Shown here: piece by piece, positions 11,556 to 21,600 of the stretch
Layout: every line of letters starts with the position of its first letter
How positions within the stretch are numbered: position 1 is the first letter of the stretch
From: Tupaia tana
Taxonomy: Eukaryota; Chordata; Mammalia; Scandentia; Tupaiidae
Assembly (NCBI GenBank): GCA_026018925.1
Contig: JAKSZU010000009.1
Span: forward strand, 31,006,083 to 31,070,082
Reading direction: 5' to 3'
DNA: 64,000 nucleotides
Program-made: the position numbers and the translations under genes
The notes under the pieces: model-generated
Database searches by the model: none
Told to the model about the DNA's origin: nothing
Seen by the model: the letters and a program-made list of their open reading frames with translations, nothing else

Positions 11556-11797
11556 TTAATTTTATATAAGGTATGGGCACTCTCCAGAGATGGAAGTGGG
11601 GAGTGTGAGAAAGTACCCACCAAGGAAATAGCCATGCCACAATCCCGTCTCCTCCATTTCTCCTTCCTTTTGGTATTATGGGCATGCATGAACATACTCC
11701 TGATGTATTTTTCAAGCTACATTGTCCTGGACTCTAAACTGGGCAGTCAGCCATGTGGAATCCAGCTGCCCAAACCACCACACCACTGGCTAGCCCT
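11556..11797 (-). repeat. SINE-A, diverged, minus strand
   Basis: Reverse copy with the ATGCCACAATCCCGTCTCC segment, GGGCATGCATGAACATAC, the inverted B-box region and CACTGGCTAGCCC at the head end. Confidence 0.8.
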
Positions 11798-12261
11798 AAA
11801 GGCAATACTAAATTTAAACCTTTTAAATTTACTTTTATTCCTAATTTGTTTCTTTTTTTTACAATCATAATGACATGGATAGTTTTGAAAGGTGTTAAAA
11901 AATCTGTGAATCCAAATGATCCAAGCATGATCTTTTTCTTCATGCTCTTGTGAGTTAACACACTTGAATGTTCTACATTATGTGTATAACTATCAGGATT
12001 CGAATGCTTTATAACTTAAGAACATGGTAGAGGTGCCACTTTCAGTGTGCCAAATACTGACATTGTGTGTGACAAAACATGGATGACATTTGATCTAGCC
12101 AACCTGGCTGCTTTCTGTTTGCTTTTGTTTTTTGCTTTCTGGTTCATCTAGAAACTGCATGGCTCCCATCTTATCTCATTACTCCTGACCTTGTTCTCCA
12201 AAATTTTGTGAAGCGCTAGGGCCGTCATTTGCCCTGCAGGATGACCCTGAATAACTGGGAG
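11798..12261. other. No gene seen
   Basis: Apparently unique sequence with no convincing coding potential. Confidence 0.45.
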
Positions 12262-12277
12262 AAGGAAAATATGATTG

Positions 12278-12508
12278 AGACCAGCAGTTGGCGGAATGGC
12301 TATGTCGCTAGACTCCCACGTAGTTGACCATTGTTCGAGATCTGGATCCGGTGGCTTAAACTCACGCGGGGCATTTGTGCGTTCGTTGCCAAGATCCAGA
12401 GAGGAGAATGGAGGAGAAGGGATTGCGGCATGGCTGTCCCCCCTGGGGGGTGATTTCTTGCTTACACATACCATATAGCAAAAACCTCTTTGGAAAAAAA
12501 AAAAAAAG
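12278..12508 (+). repeat. SINE-A, plus strand, with TSD
   Basis: Head GAGACCAGCAGTTGGCGGAA through ACCTCTTTGG and poly(A). Flanks AAGGAAAATATGATT (12262-12276) and AAGGGAAATATGATT (12509-12523) differ by one base and are the TSD. The tail is shortened. Confidence 0.93.
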
Positions 12509-12576
12509 AAGGGAAATATGATTAATCGAACCATGAGATCAACCAAGAGAGGCTTATTTAAATAAAAGCAAGACTT

Positions 12577-13214
12577 GCTTCAAGAACCAGCTCCATGGCT
12601 CCTGTGATCTAGCCATGTTGGGGGAAACGGAGGAATGAAGAGATCCCACTAATAATTCAGCCTCCAGTATAGACAACTTGCGTGGTAGGAAGACTCAAGC
12701 CTCCTCTCTCTGTATCTGTCTTTGTCTCTCTCTATCTCTGTCTCTGTCTCTGACTCCTCTCTCTTTTTTTTTCTTTTTTTAAATTTTTTCTTTTTAGAAT
12801 TTTGTTTGAGGTGAGGCATCTTTCTGGGCCTTTTGGCCCCGCCTAGCCCTTTATCTTGTTAGTGATTCCCTCTCCCACTCCCCACCCAGAAGAGGCAGAG
12901 GGAACAGAACAGCCCTTCTTCAAGAACCAGCTCCATGGCTCCTGCGATCTAGCCATGTCGCGCGGCGTGCTCTAATTTTTGTTTTTTTTTTGAAATTTTT
13001 TGAATATTAATTTTCTTTTTTTTTAGTTTTATTTGAAAGTTTTTCTCTTCATTTTTTCACTTTTTCTTTGTTTGTTGTCCATTTTTGTTTTTTTGTTTTT
13101 GTTTTTGTTTTTGCTGTTGTTGCTTTTGTTTCCCTCTCTCTGTTTCCTTTTCTACACAGTCCTCGACCCTCAGATTGAACTTCCAAGTTTGGGACGAAAT
13201 CAACCATCCACAAG
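12577..13214 (+). promoter_or_regulatory. LINE 5' UTR with repeated promoter-like block
   Basis: The element begins with a block of about 45 bp (TTCAAGAACCAGCTCCATGG, then CTCCTG and GATCTAGCCATG) that recurs at about 12918-12962 with two substitutions, 340 bp downstream. Between them are a CT-rich tract (12700-12775) and a GC-richer stretch (12820-12910). After the second copy the sequence becomes T-rich up to the ORF1 start. The arrangement recalls tandem promoter monomers of some mammalian L1s. Promoter activity is inferred, not shown. Confidence 0.55.
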
Positions 13215-14210
13215 ATGACTAGAAATCGTTGCAGGACCACAAGAAATATGGGGAAGCAGGAAAATACCTCTCCTCCAAGAGAAAAGGATAACTCCTCTTC
13301 ATCCACACACAGTTCAATGGAAGTCATGGAAATGTCTGGTAAAGAATTCAGAACATTCATAATGGCAAAGCTTACAGAGATGGAAGAGAAGAGAGACAAG
13401 GAACTGCTGAAGAGGAAGGAGAAAGGAGTTGAAGAGTTCCAGGAGGTGAGGAAATTCATGCAAGATTTAAAAGAGGAATTTCACACATTACAAAAGAATC
13501 AGATGGAACTGTTAGAGATGAAGGCTATAATACAAGAAGTCAAAATTTCCCTTGAAAGTATTAAAAGCAGACTAGATCATACAGAAAATAAAATCTCAGA
13601 TGTAGAAGAGAAAATGGCTGGCCTAGAAAAATCCACCATGAAGACTGAGTAAATGGCCCCAAAATTTAAGAATAATGTACCAGAAATAGTAGATACAATT
13701 AAACGTCCGAACATCCGGATAATAGGCATCCCAGAAGGTGAAGAAACTCATAAGGGCATTGATAATCTATTCCATGAAATCCTGCAAGAAAACTTTCCAA
13801 ACCTGGAGAGGCACTCAAAGATCCATTCCCAAGAAGTACAGAGGACCCCAAACAAAATCAACCCAAGAAGATCTTCTCCAAGACACATTATAGCCAGATT
13901 GACCAAAACCACAGACAAAGACAAGATACTAAGACTGGCAAGAGAAAAACGGCAAGTTACCTACAAAGGATATCCCATCAGACTAACGGCAGATCTCTCA
14001 TCGGAAACAATGCGAGTGAGGAGAGAATGGGAGAATATATTCAAAGCATTAAGGGAAAAGCAATTTCAACCGAGAATTCTGTACCCAGCAAGGTGATTGT
14101 TCATTTGGGAAGAAAAGACACGAACATTCCTAGATAAACAAGACCTGAAAGAATTTACCAGCACCAGACCAGATCTCCAAGAAGTTCTTAAGGGAGTGCT
14201 ATGTCAGTAA
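13215..14210 (+). pseudogene. L1 ORF1 (RNA-binding chaperone), two in-frame stops
   Basis: L1 ORF1p is a trimeric RNA-binding nucleic-acid chaperone that coats LINE RNA. The frame is 331 codons long, close to the roughly 340 residues usual for L1 ORF1p, and is collinear throughout with no frameshift. Codon 146 is TAA (13650-13652) and codon 294 is TGA (14094-14096); after the latter the frame continues with family-like sequence to TAA at 14208-14210. Residues about 50-145 are heptad-like and charged (coiled coil). The segment after the first stop holds the RRM-type core with IIGIPEGEE, and the C-terminal domain includes RLTADLSSETM and QFQPRILYP. The start is ATG at 13215, as in the related copy at 30564. 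Both stops probably arose after insertion. Confidence 0.88.
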
Positions 14211-15368
14211 AATTAAATGCAGACACACAGAAACAAGAGTTCAGAAACTAAGAAAATGGGCAACTTAATTATAGGGACAAAGTCTGGAGTTGAGTATTAT
14301 ATCCCAGAGCTCAATCTGGAAAATCGAACCTCAACAGAAGGAGAAGAAAATTAAGTACATGAGACTGAAATGATGAAACAACATTCTATGACTTGACTAA
14401 AATATTGCTGCTTTTCTTCTAAGCTTTGTTGTCCGGTTTTAAGGATTTTTGTCCTGTCTTGAGCTGTCAATGGATTCATGTACCTAATATTTGAACAGAA
14501 TACTAACCTTGAAACCTTAAGTTTCAAGGAAATATCCTTACCAGTTCAAAACTGCTTTTCTTGAAACCATCAGCTGAACTTGGTATTGTAAATAGTTAGA
14601 TTACTTATGATATTGTGTGATCAATGAAATGTCGGGGGAAAAGGAATTGAAGATAACTGTAGAGAGCAGAGATAGTGTAATAAGAGAGTGGAACAGGGCA
14701 GAGGGTCAGACGTGGGGTAAAAAAAATATATACATGAAAGTAGAAATGGAATATTACAGATGATAACATGCATGATTAAGCCACTATCCAGTTGATTAAG
14801 CCACTATCCAGTTTATTCTAGATGGGAAACCACATTTTGTATGTTGTGATGATGCTCAGGGAATGAATGTAAATTAATAGAAAAAAAATTTTCAGAAAAA
14901 AAAGGTGGCATTAAAAATACCTATCTGATGACTGCAGTAAGCTATATAGCCCTAGGTAGGTGCTACTTTATAGTATGTTCATTCTACTCACTGAGGTTTA
15001 TGCCTAAAGTCAGACTTGTGTTCATGGATATGTATATTGCAGCTGTGCTTGCTATTGAAAATATTTAGATTTATTAAGATATTTAGTGAAACAATAAAAT
15101 AGTGGAGGCAGAGAAAGCAACAATAGATACCAGAAACATTGTGGGAGGTGGGTGGGAGATGGCAGAGGGTGAGATAGGGAATCAGGAATGGGAAAAAGGC
15201 AAAATATACAGAAAACAAGAAATGGAAAATTATGTGTTGACAATAACACACATCTTGATGTGCTTGATTGAGCCAATATACAATGCACTGTGAATGGAAA
15301 AATCTCATTTAGTATGCAATAATAATGTACAGTGAATTAATGTAAATAAATAAATTTAAAAAAAAAAC
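14211..15368 (+). other. Non-coding 3' region of the ORF1-only LINE
   Basis: No ORF2 homology after the first tens of bases. Features are an exact 20-bp tandem duplication (GATTAAGCCACTATCCAGTT, near 14774-14813), an A-rich run near 14880-14905, a G-rich stretch with several GGG runs near 15140-15200 like the purine-rich tract of L1 3' UTRs, and two diverged copies of the terminal segment (about 14755-14890 and 15235-15365, both with a GAATGAATGTAAAT or GAATTAATGTAAAT motif before an A-run). Confidence 0.65.
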
Positions 15369-15602
15369 CTAAGTAATTTACCCCAAATCACTCTGTGACC
15401 AAAGGCAAGTAACATAACCTCTCTAATCTCCAATTACTTCTACTATAGGAAGCTAATAATGCCATCAGGAAGTTTGCAAACTTGGTGCTTTATATAAGCA
15501 GAGCACACACAACATTTGAATGTATGTGTACATTTACATATTATCATGCCTTCAACTTAGAAAATAAATAAAAACTTCAGAGATTACATTAAAAAATAAA
15601 AA
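15369..15602 (+). other. Putative 3'-transduced flank containing a MIR fragment
   Basis: This piece lies after the LINE's first A-run but inside the 16-bp TSD. It includes a plus-strand MIR-like portion (CAAAGGCAAGTAACATAACC, CCTCTCTAATCTCC) and ends in a second A-rich tail. Read-through of the LINE's own poly(A) site at its source locus would explain this. Confidence 0.6.
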
Positions 15603-15618
15603 AATAAAAGCAAGACTT

Positions 15619-15898
15619 TTTCTTTTATTATTATTATTATTTTTTAGAGAGATTTTTGCTATAGAGTATGTGTGCTCATCAGAAAAACAGAGAGAGAAAG
15701 GAAGAGAAAATGTGACAAGTCACCACCCAGAGGGTATGACCATACTGCAATCTTTTCTCCTCCATTCTCCTCTCAGAATTTTGGGCATGCACGCACACAT
15801 GTCCAACATGAGTTTCAAGCCGTCAGGTCCAGAACTCAAACCATGGTCGATCATGTGGGAGTTCAACGCCTTAACCACTATGTCACCTGCTAGCCCCC
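15619..15898 (-). repeat. SINE-A, long form, minus strand
   Basis: A T-rich/(ATT)n tail lies directly after the right TSD of the ORF1-only LINE, followed by GAGAGATTTTTGCTATAGAG and a complete diverged body; the head ends CACCTGCTAGCCC near 15896. Confidence 0.88.
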
Positions 15899-16574
15899 CA
15901 ACATTTTCTTTTGCATTCAAGGAATGACACTGGAATGTTTAAATGATGATATGTATTACAAGGTGGACGTACTAAAGTAGTGTTTGTAAAGAAGATCAAA
16001 GCTAGAAGCCAAAAGTACAGAGATGAGATTTGAGACCACAGCTGTGGGAAAGACACTTGAAGGAGTGTGGAATAGTGCCAAGATTAGTTTGTACCCTTTG
16101 GGCTAATCATATTTTTAAGAAGATTTCAATTGTCCAGAAAGTTCTTTTTAGAATAGTCAAGGCTTATATTAAAATAATAAAATTAAGTCCTCTTATGAAA
16201 TTTTGTAAGGGAATTGGAGTTGCTTTTGGTCTGGAGATGGGGTGATAATCTATTTTGATTCAACGGAGCAGTTATTATAAGAAAGATGCTAATCAATTTC
16301 CTTATGTGATTCATACGGGGAGAGATCTGAAAAGGAAACTATAGGCTGAAATTGAAATTATTCAGATACAAGGAAAAAGACTCAAATATTACTATGACAA
16401 AATATGCTAAATAGTGAATAGCAGCAACCATGAAATCTCTTTCTTAGAGGATTTCAGGAAGAAAACAAATAATGATATGTCCTGAGTAGGTTGAATTTGG
16501 TCACCATAACCACTTCTTGTCCCTTCTGTCGCTCAGGTTCAAAAATTCTATTTTCATTCGTTCTTATTTTTTTT
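15899..16574. other. No gene seen
   Basis: No recognisable repeat. Open frames (for example 16030-16245) lack family motifs. Confidence 0.45.
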
Positions 16575-16649
16575 TTAAAGCTAGGCTTTTTTAAGAATTA
16601 TTTTATCTTTATTTCTTTTCTTTATTTTTTCATTTTACCAGAGAGGGAC

Positions 16650-16703
<54 letters not shown>

Positions 16704-16772
16704 CAAGCCGTTAGGTCCAGGACTCGAACTATAGTTGGCCATGTGGAAGTCTGGAGACACTTAGCCAGCCCC
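16575..16772 (-). repeat. SINE-A, short subtype, minus strand, with (GA)n
   Basis: A T-rich tail, an expanded (GA)n tract (about 16640-16701) and AAACAAGCCGTTAGGTCCAG leading into the inverted tRNA-like head. The middle domain is absent, as in the other short copies. Confidence 0.82.
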
Positions 16773-17814
16773 TATAATTCTTTTTCTTTCTTTCCTCTCT
16801 TTAGTTACCCCTCACTGTTTGACAGTGAGGTCACTTCTATGCACAGAAAAGGAAATAGCTATGTCTACATATAATAGTTTTCATCTAGTTATGTATATTA
16901 TATTTTTAAAGGATTCTGGTACAGAATTTAGACTCTATCTGCTTTATCAGGATAGATGAAACACTAAAAGGCAGATTGGTAAGAAAATAATGACTTTACT
17001 TATCGTCTAGTAGAATGCAAATATTCAGTTAAGGAAGAGCAACTTTTATAAATTAACATGTTTGTACAAAAGCTTGCTTTTTGAAGTGCCAAAACTGTTG
17101 TCAGGATGAATCCTAGAATGTTTAACAATGTATAATGAAAAATAGAATGCTGATGATTTTGCTCTAATAATTTCAAATATGTTTCCAAATACTTTGAACT
17201 GAATATTCCACTTAGCTCAGCTGGTAATCATACATGTAACATGTACCAATAAAATAGAAATATAGATTGGAGACTTAGAAAGGACAGAAGAGTTCGATAA
17301 GTCATTTTCATGTAGAACTGCTATATTTTAGCAAAATGTATTATGAAGCTGCAGATATTGGCTCACTTCAATTTCCTAACCCATAACTTTTAAGTCACCT
17401 TTAAGTTATGTCTAAGACAACACTTTGCTCTGCATAGATTTAATGGCAGGTAATATTGCAAATTTCTATTGTAATTTTCATATATGTAATAGGAATTTTG
17501 CTTTTACCTTCAGTAATGCATTCATAAAGAACTAATTTGTTACTTTTTTTAAATTTACAATAAGGAAGGCAAGATTACTTTCTCAGCTACTTGTTTTCTT
17601 TCATCACCAATTCTCAGGAATTAACATGAATTAGTAAACCATTCTTGAGCCTAATAAAATATGATTTTACCTCAGAGAGATAATTAAATTCCAAGCAAGC
17701 AATAATCCTTATTGAAAAGTTAACTTCAAGCATGAAATATTCTTCTTTAAAAATGTCTTCAAACTGTCTTTAGGAAATGTGCTAGGAATACAACTGAAAG
17801 CTTTCTTAGATCTG

Positions 17815-17849
<35 letters not shown>

Positions 17850-18701
17850 TTTTTTTTTTCAAATGAATCAGCATCTACTCAATTTGAATAAAAAAGTCAA
17901 CTTCTCCTTAGAATGAGTTTTTCCATATGATTGTCCTAAACCACATCTTACAACATATTAAGCATATTGTTTTCCTTTAATAAAACAGATCTCCTCCCTC
18001 AATATTCAACCAAGAACCATTAGACCAGGCCTTGTGTTATTGCAGTTTTAAACACAATGAATCCTAGAATGTTTAACAATGTATAAGTAATAGAATAAAC
18101 TTATGAAAAAATTACTTGCACATCCAATAGTACTTTGAACAACCCTACTGAGAATGTCGCTTACTGAATGCAGATTTGCCTATAATCTGAAAAGGAATTA
18201 TGGGGGTTTATGGAAAGTGACTTTTTTATGAAGGGAGGGGACATTTGGGAATATGTCTGGGCTAAAAAATCTAGGACTAGTCATATTAAATTAATATATT
18301 TCAGTTAAGCCAATGATATTGAATCTACTTACAAAGGCTTTTGAAATTGCTACTACTAAATACTAAGGCCAAATTCAGTGTAACTGTCATCACCTAATTC
18401 CTGCCAAATACCTAAAGTCTGAAAATACAGGGAATAACAATCTCATTTGATTGAAACTGCATTTTTCAGTGAGTCCTAAATAAATTGTAAAAGCTAATCT
18501 GTGCTAAGATGTTGAGTAGTAGTATTTATGTTCTGGTCTCTATATTCAGTGAGGCATAATCAAAGAAATTCATTGTGTGGCTTATCTATCTTGTCACAAG
18601 CTAATTGTGACATATCATAGACAGTTCTGATTGATCTCTTTCTCAATATGGGTTGACTCAATACTTGGCCATCAATACCTTACAATTTTCCTCAAAGTAA
18701 G
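16773..18701. other. Mostly unique DNA with 30-bp exact repeat and (TTTC)n
   Basis: No gene or recognisable transposon. A 30-bp exact direct repeat occurs at 17106-17135 and 18057-18086. A (TTTC)n microsatellite runs from about 17815 to 17850 into a T-run at 17860. Confidence 0.6.
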
Positions 18702-18714
18702 AATTGTGTAGTTT

Positions 18715-18974
18715 GGGACCAGCAGTTAGCGTAATGGCTATGTCGCTGGATTCCCACGTAGTCGACCACGGTTCCAGTCTCAGACCTGGTGCCTTAAACT
18801 CACGCTGGGTGCGTGTGCGTGCGTGCCCAAGATCCCGAGAGAAGAATGGAGGAGAAGGGATTGCGGCGTGGCCATCCCCCCGGGGGGTGATTTCTCTCTT
18901 TCTGTCTCTCTGTATACCTCTGTCTGTCTGGAGAGCATACGCACCCTATAGCAAAAGCCTCTCAAAAACAAAAA
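18715..18974 (+). repeat. SINE-A, near-consensus, plus strand, perfect TSD
   Basis: Flanked by AATTGTGTAGTTT at 18702-18714 and 18975-18987. The body keeps CpG sites in the head (TGTCGCTGG, GTAGTCGACCACGG) and the intact CCCCCCGGGGGG palindrome, which suggests a young insertion. Confidence 0.96.
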
Positions 18975-19132
18975 AATTGTGTAGTTTACATGCAAAAAAA
19001 CACATCATTTTGTGCAAGATATTTGGATAGCAAAACAATAATTTTATACTTTATTTCTGCCATAGCATATAGGAAAAACTCTATGGATAAAAATTTAAAT
19101 TGGTGTTAACATCTATTAAAATTTTGGAAGTT

Positions 19133-19396
19133 GGGGCCAGCATTTGCATGGTGTTTAAGGCACTGGACTCTCACATAGCTGACCACACTTTGAGTTCTGG
19201 ACCCAGCACCTTGAAAATCATGTCAGGTGTGTGTACGTGTGTGCCTAAAATCCCAAGAGGAGAATGGAAGAAGGGGTTGCAGTGTGGCCATATCTCCTGG
19301 GGGGGGGGTGATTTATCATTTTTCGTGTCTCTCCTTCTCTTTCTCTCATTCTGTGGCAAACACACACACCCTATAGCAAACTAAAAAAAAAAATAG
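19133..19396 (+). repeat. SINE-A, older variant, plus strand
   Basis: The GGGGCCAGCATTTGCATGGT head with TTTAAGGCACTGGACTC represents an older head variant; body and A-rich tail (19381-19394) are present. Confidence 0.88.
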
Positions 19397-19419
19397 CAAG
19401 TAGAAACTCACTAGTGAAT

Positions 19420-19681
19420 TTATTTATTTTTTTAGATATTTTTGCTGTAGGGTGATTGTGCTCAGCAGAGACAGAGAGAAACAAAGAGACAAAAAGTGAG
19501 AAAGTACCCCCGGGGGGATGGGCACTTTGCAATCCTTTCTCTTTCATTCTTCTCTCAAAAACTTTGGGCATGCATGCACACTTGCCTGGTGTAAGTTTCA
19601 AGCAGCCAGAGACAGGACTTAAACCATGGTCAACCATGTGGGAGTCCAGCGTCTTAACCACTATACCACTTGCTGGCCCCA
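19420..19681 (-). repeat. SINE-A, minus strand, tail-to-tail with 19133-19396
   Basis: Starts in a T-rich tail at about 19420 and ends in CTTGCTGGCCCC near 19680. Only about 25 bp separate its tail from that of the plus-strand copy, so the two form a large inverted repeat. Confidence 0.88.
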
Positions 19682-19819
19682 TCACTCAGAAATTTTAACT
19701 CTGGAAATTCAGGTCATTCTATCTAGCCCTATCATTTCTCTGTTGATTTGCAAACTATCTTTAACAGTTTATTGCTGCTTTTCTGGTTCTAAGGAAGATT
19801 CATGATTTATAACTTTTTA

Positions 19820-20083
19820 ATTCATTTTTTTTCGGCTTTTTGCCAAAGAGTGTGTATACTCATCAGAGAGAGACAGAGAGAAACAGAGAGAGGGAAAGTG
19901 AGAAATAGCCCTCTCCCCCAGGGTAGATGTCCAGAGTGCAATCCCTTCTTCAATCTCCTCTTGAGATTTTGGGTACTATGCGCAAGTGCCCAGTCTGATT
20001 TTTAAGCTGCTGAGTCTGGAAATTGAACTGTAGTTGGTCATGTGAGAATCCAACACCTTAACCATCATGCCATCTGCTGGCCC
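19820..20083 (-). repeat. SINE-A, diverged, minus strand
   Basis: T-rich tail, GAGAGAGACAGAGAG tract, AGAGTGCAATCCCTTCT segment and inverted head ending CATCTGCTGGCCCC. Confidence 0.85.
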
Positions 20084-21129
20084 CTAAAACTTTTGACTCT
20101 TTAGCTTGGTCCACTTTGAATATGTTTGTCCTGAGTATACAAAATGCACAATTTCTGTCTTTAAGTCCCAATTCTGCCACACGATCAACCATAAACCAGA
20201 CCTTAACCTCAACATTTTGGTTTCTAATAAAATTTGAGTATAACATTGGTTTCTATGTACACTATGTTGACATGAGGCCTGGTGTATAGTTACAATTTGC
20301 CCCCAAAGATTTAATTTTGTTAGAAAGGCATATTGATAGGATGTATGAAACCTATTTGACCATTCTCTACCTGTACGACCATTGCAGAAACACTGTAATT
20401 AAATGTGTTTTATTTTAATGCGATACACTGGGTTGAAAAGATATTTTCAACATGGTCAAGAAAGTATTAGCCCTATGATACAGTTACTGGTAAGTTTCTA
20501 TATGCATAATTTCAAAACCTCATTTATCTTCTATAGTGGAAGGGGATACAAATAATAGACAATATCTACTCTGGATGAGTTTGCAGTTCACTTGAACAGA
20601 TACACCAAATATAGAGGATACAATTGGAAGCTAATTCTATGGGAGTTGGCTAAGTTTCTGTCAGAATCAATTCTGGCAACTCAAATCCTACTAAGCCCCC
20701 TATTGCTGGGACTTAATTTGGCCTTGTCCTGTCACTTGGGGAGCAAATATGGCAGCATAGTCTAGAAGAAGCCAAATAAGCTTCAGAAATATTTGATGGT
20801 TACACTAATTAGAGTGAGAAGACTATTATTTTATTGGAAGTATAAAGTATGACATCTTATTTCCAGCCACCTTGTTAGAGATTTCAAATTTTCTAATGAG
20901 AAATCCTCTCAGTGACCTGCTAAGATACACGTTTCTCCTAAGAGTCACTTAATGACCATTTTTATCAATTTGCCAACTAAGCCTTGCCTTCAATCAAAAT
21001 AGAATGATTTCTCAAAATGTACAAAGCACTGTATTTGAACATATCCATATGTAGTAGAAAATGGCATCCTCTGGAAATCAGACAGATTTGTTTTTTCTGC
21101 CCCATTTCTTCCTCTTAATATTTTGCCAA
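20084..21129. other. No gene seen; apparently unique DNA
   Basis: No long open frame, recognisable repeat or RNA gene. Confidence 0.45.
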
Positions 21130-21350
21130 GTTTGCATATTGGTTTAGAGAACAGATACTAGATACAACTAGCCTGATTTCAAACCACAGCTTTACCACTA
21201 TTTGCTTAACGTTGAGGAAGTTACTAAATTTCTCTGTCCTTCAGTTACTTTACCTGTAAATGTGAGTAAAGTAATAAGCTGAATAAGTTTCCTACTTCAT
21301 AAGGCAGTTATGAGAAGGAACTGAGTTCATATAAGGACAACATAAAGTAC
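21130..21350 (+). repeat. MIR-like fragment, plus strand
   Basis: Order matches MIR: TTTCAAACCACAGC, TTACCACTATTTGC, GAGGAAGTTACTAAATTTCT, CAGTTACTTTACCTGTAAAT, then AAGGCAGTTATGAGAAGGA. Confidence 0.7.
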
Positions 21351-21382
21351 TCATCTTAGAGATGACTACTTTATACACACAG

Positions 21383-21600
21383 GGGCTGGATAGTAGTACA
21401 GCAGTAAAACACAATGCTCTGTGACACTGACCCACAGAGGAGGATACTGGGTTCACATCCAGAGACCTCTCTGAGTATGCTGGGCATGCATGTATGGAGT
21501 GGATTTGGAGCATCAGGAATCTGTTGAGGGTGCTGTCCTCCTGTCTCTCTCTCTGCCTCTCTCACTCATGAAAAAGATAAAAATGGATAAACATTTAAAA
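21383..21600 (+). repeat. SINE-B, plus strand
   Basis: GGGCTGGATAGTAGTACAGC with an A-box-like region, GGGTTCACATCCAGAG as B box, GGGCATGCATGTATGGAG, GAGGGTGCTGTCCTCCTG, a CT tract and an A-rich tail. Confidence 0.78.

Larger units (their letters stand above)
12577..15602 (+). mobile_element. Full-length ORF1-only LINE (HAL1-like), TSD-flanked
   Basis: A 3.03-kb retroelement bounded by a perfect 16-bp duplication, AATAAAAGCAAGACTT, at 12561-12576 and 15603-15618. Order: 5' UTR (12577-13214), an L1-type ORF1 (13215-14210), about 1.15 kb of sequence with no ORF2 homology and no long open frame, an internal A-rich end (15357-15368), then about 235 bp of other sequence and a second A-rich tail. 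Only the first few tens of bases of an ORF2-like start (near 14255) remain. The half-L1 (HAL1) elements of mammals have this plan: ORF1 present, reverse transcriptase missing, mobilised in trans. A partial relative lies at 53972-56035. Confidence 0.85.

Noticed and set aside
13049..13459. 136-codon minus-strand open frame opposite the LINE ORF1
   Set aside because: Antisense shadow of the ORF1 start and the T-rich 5' UTR.
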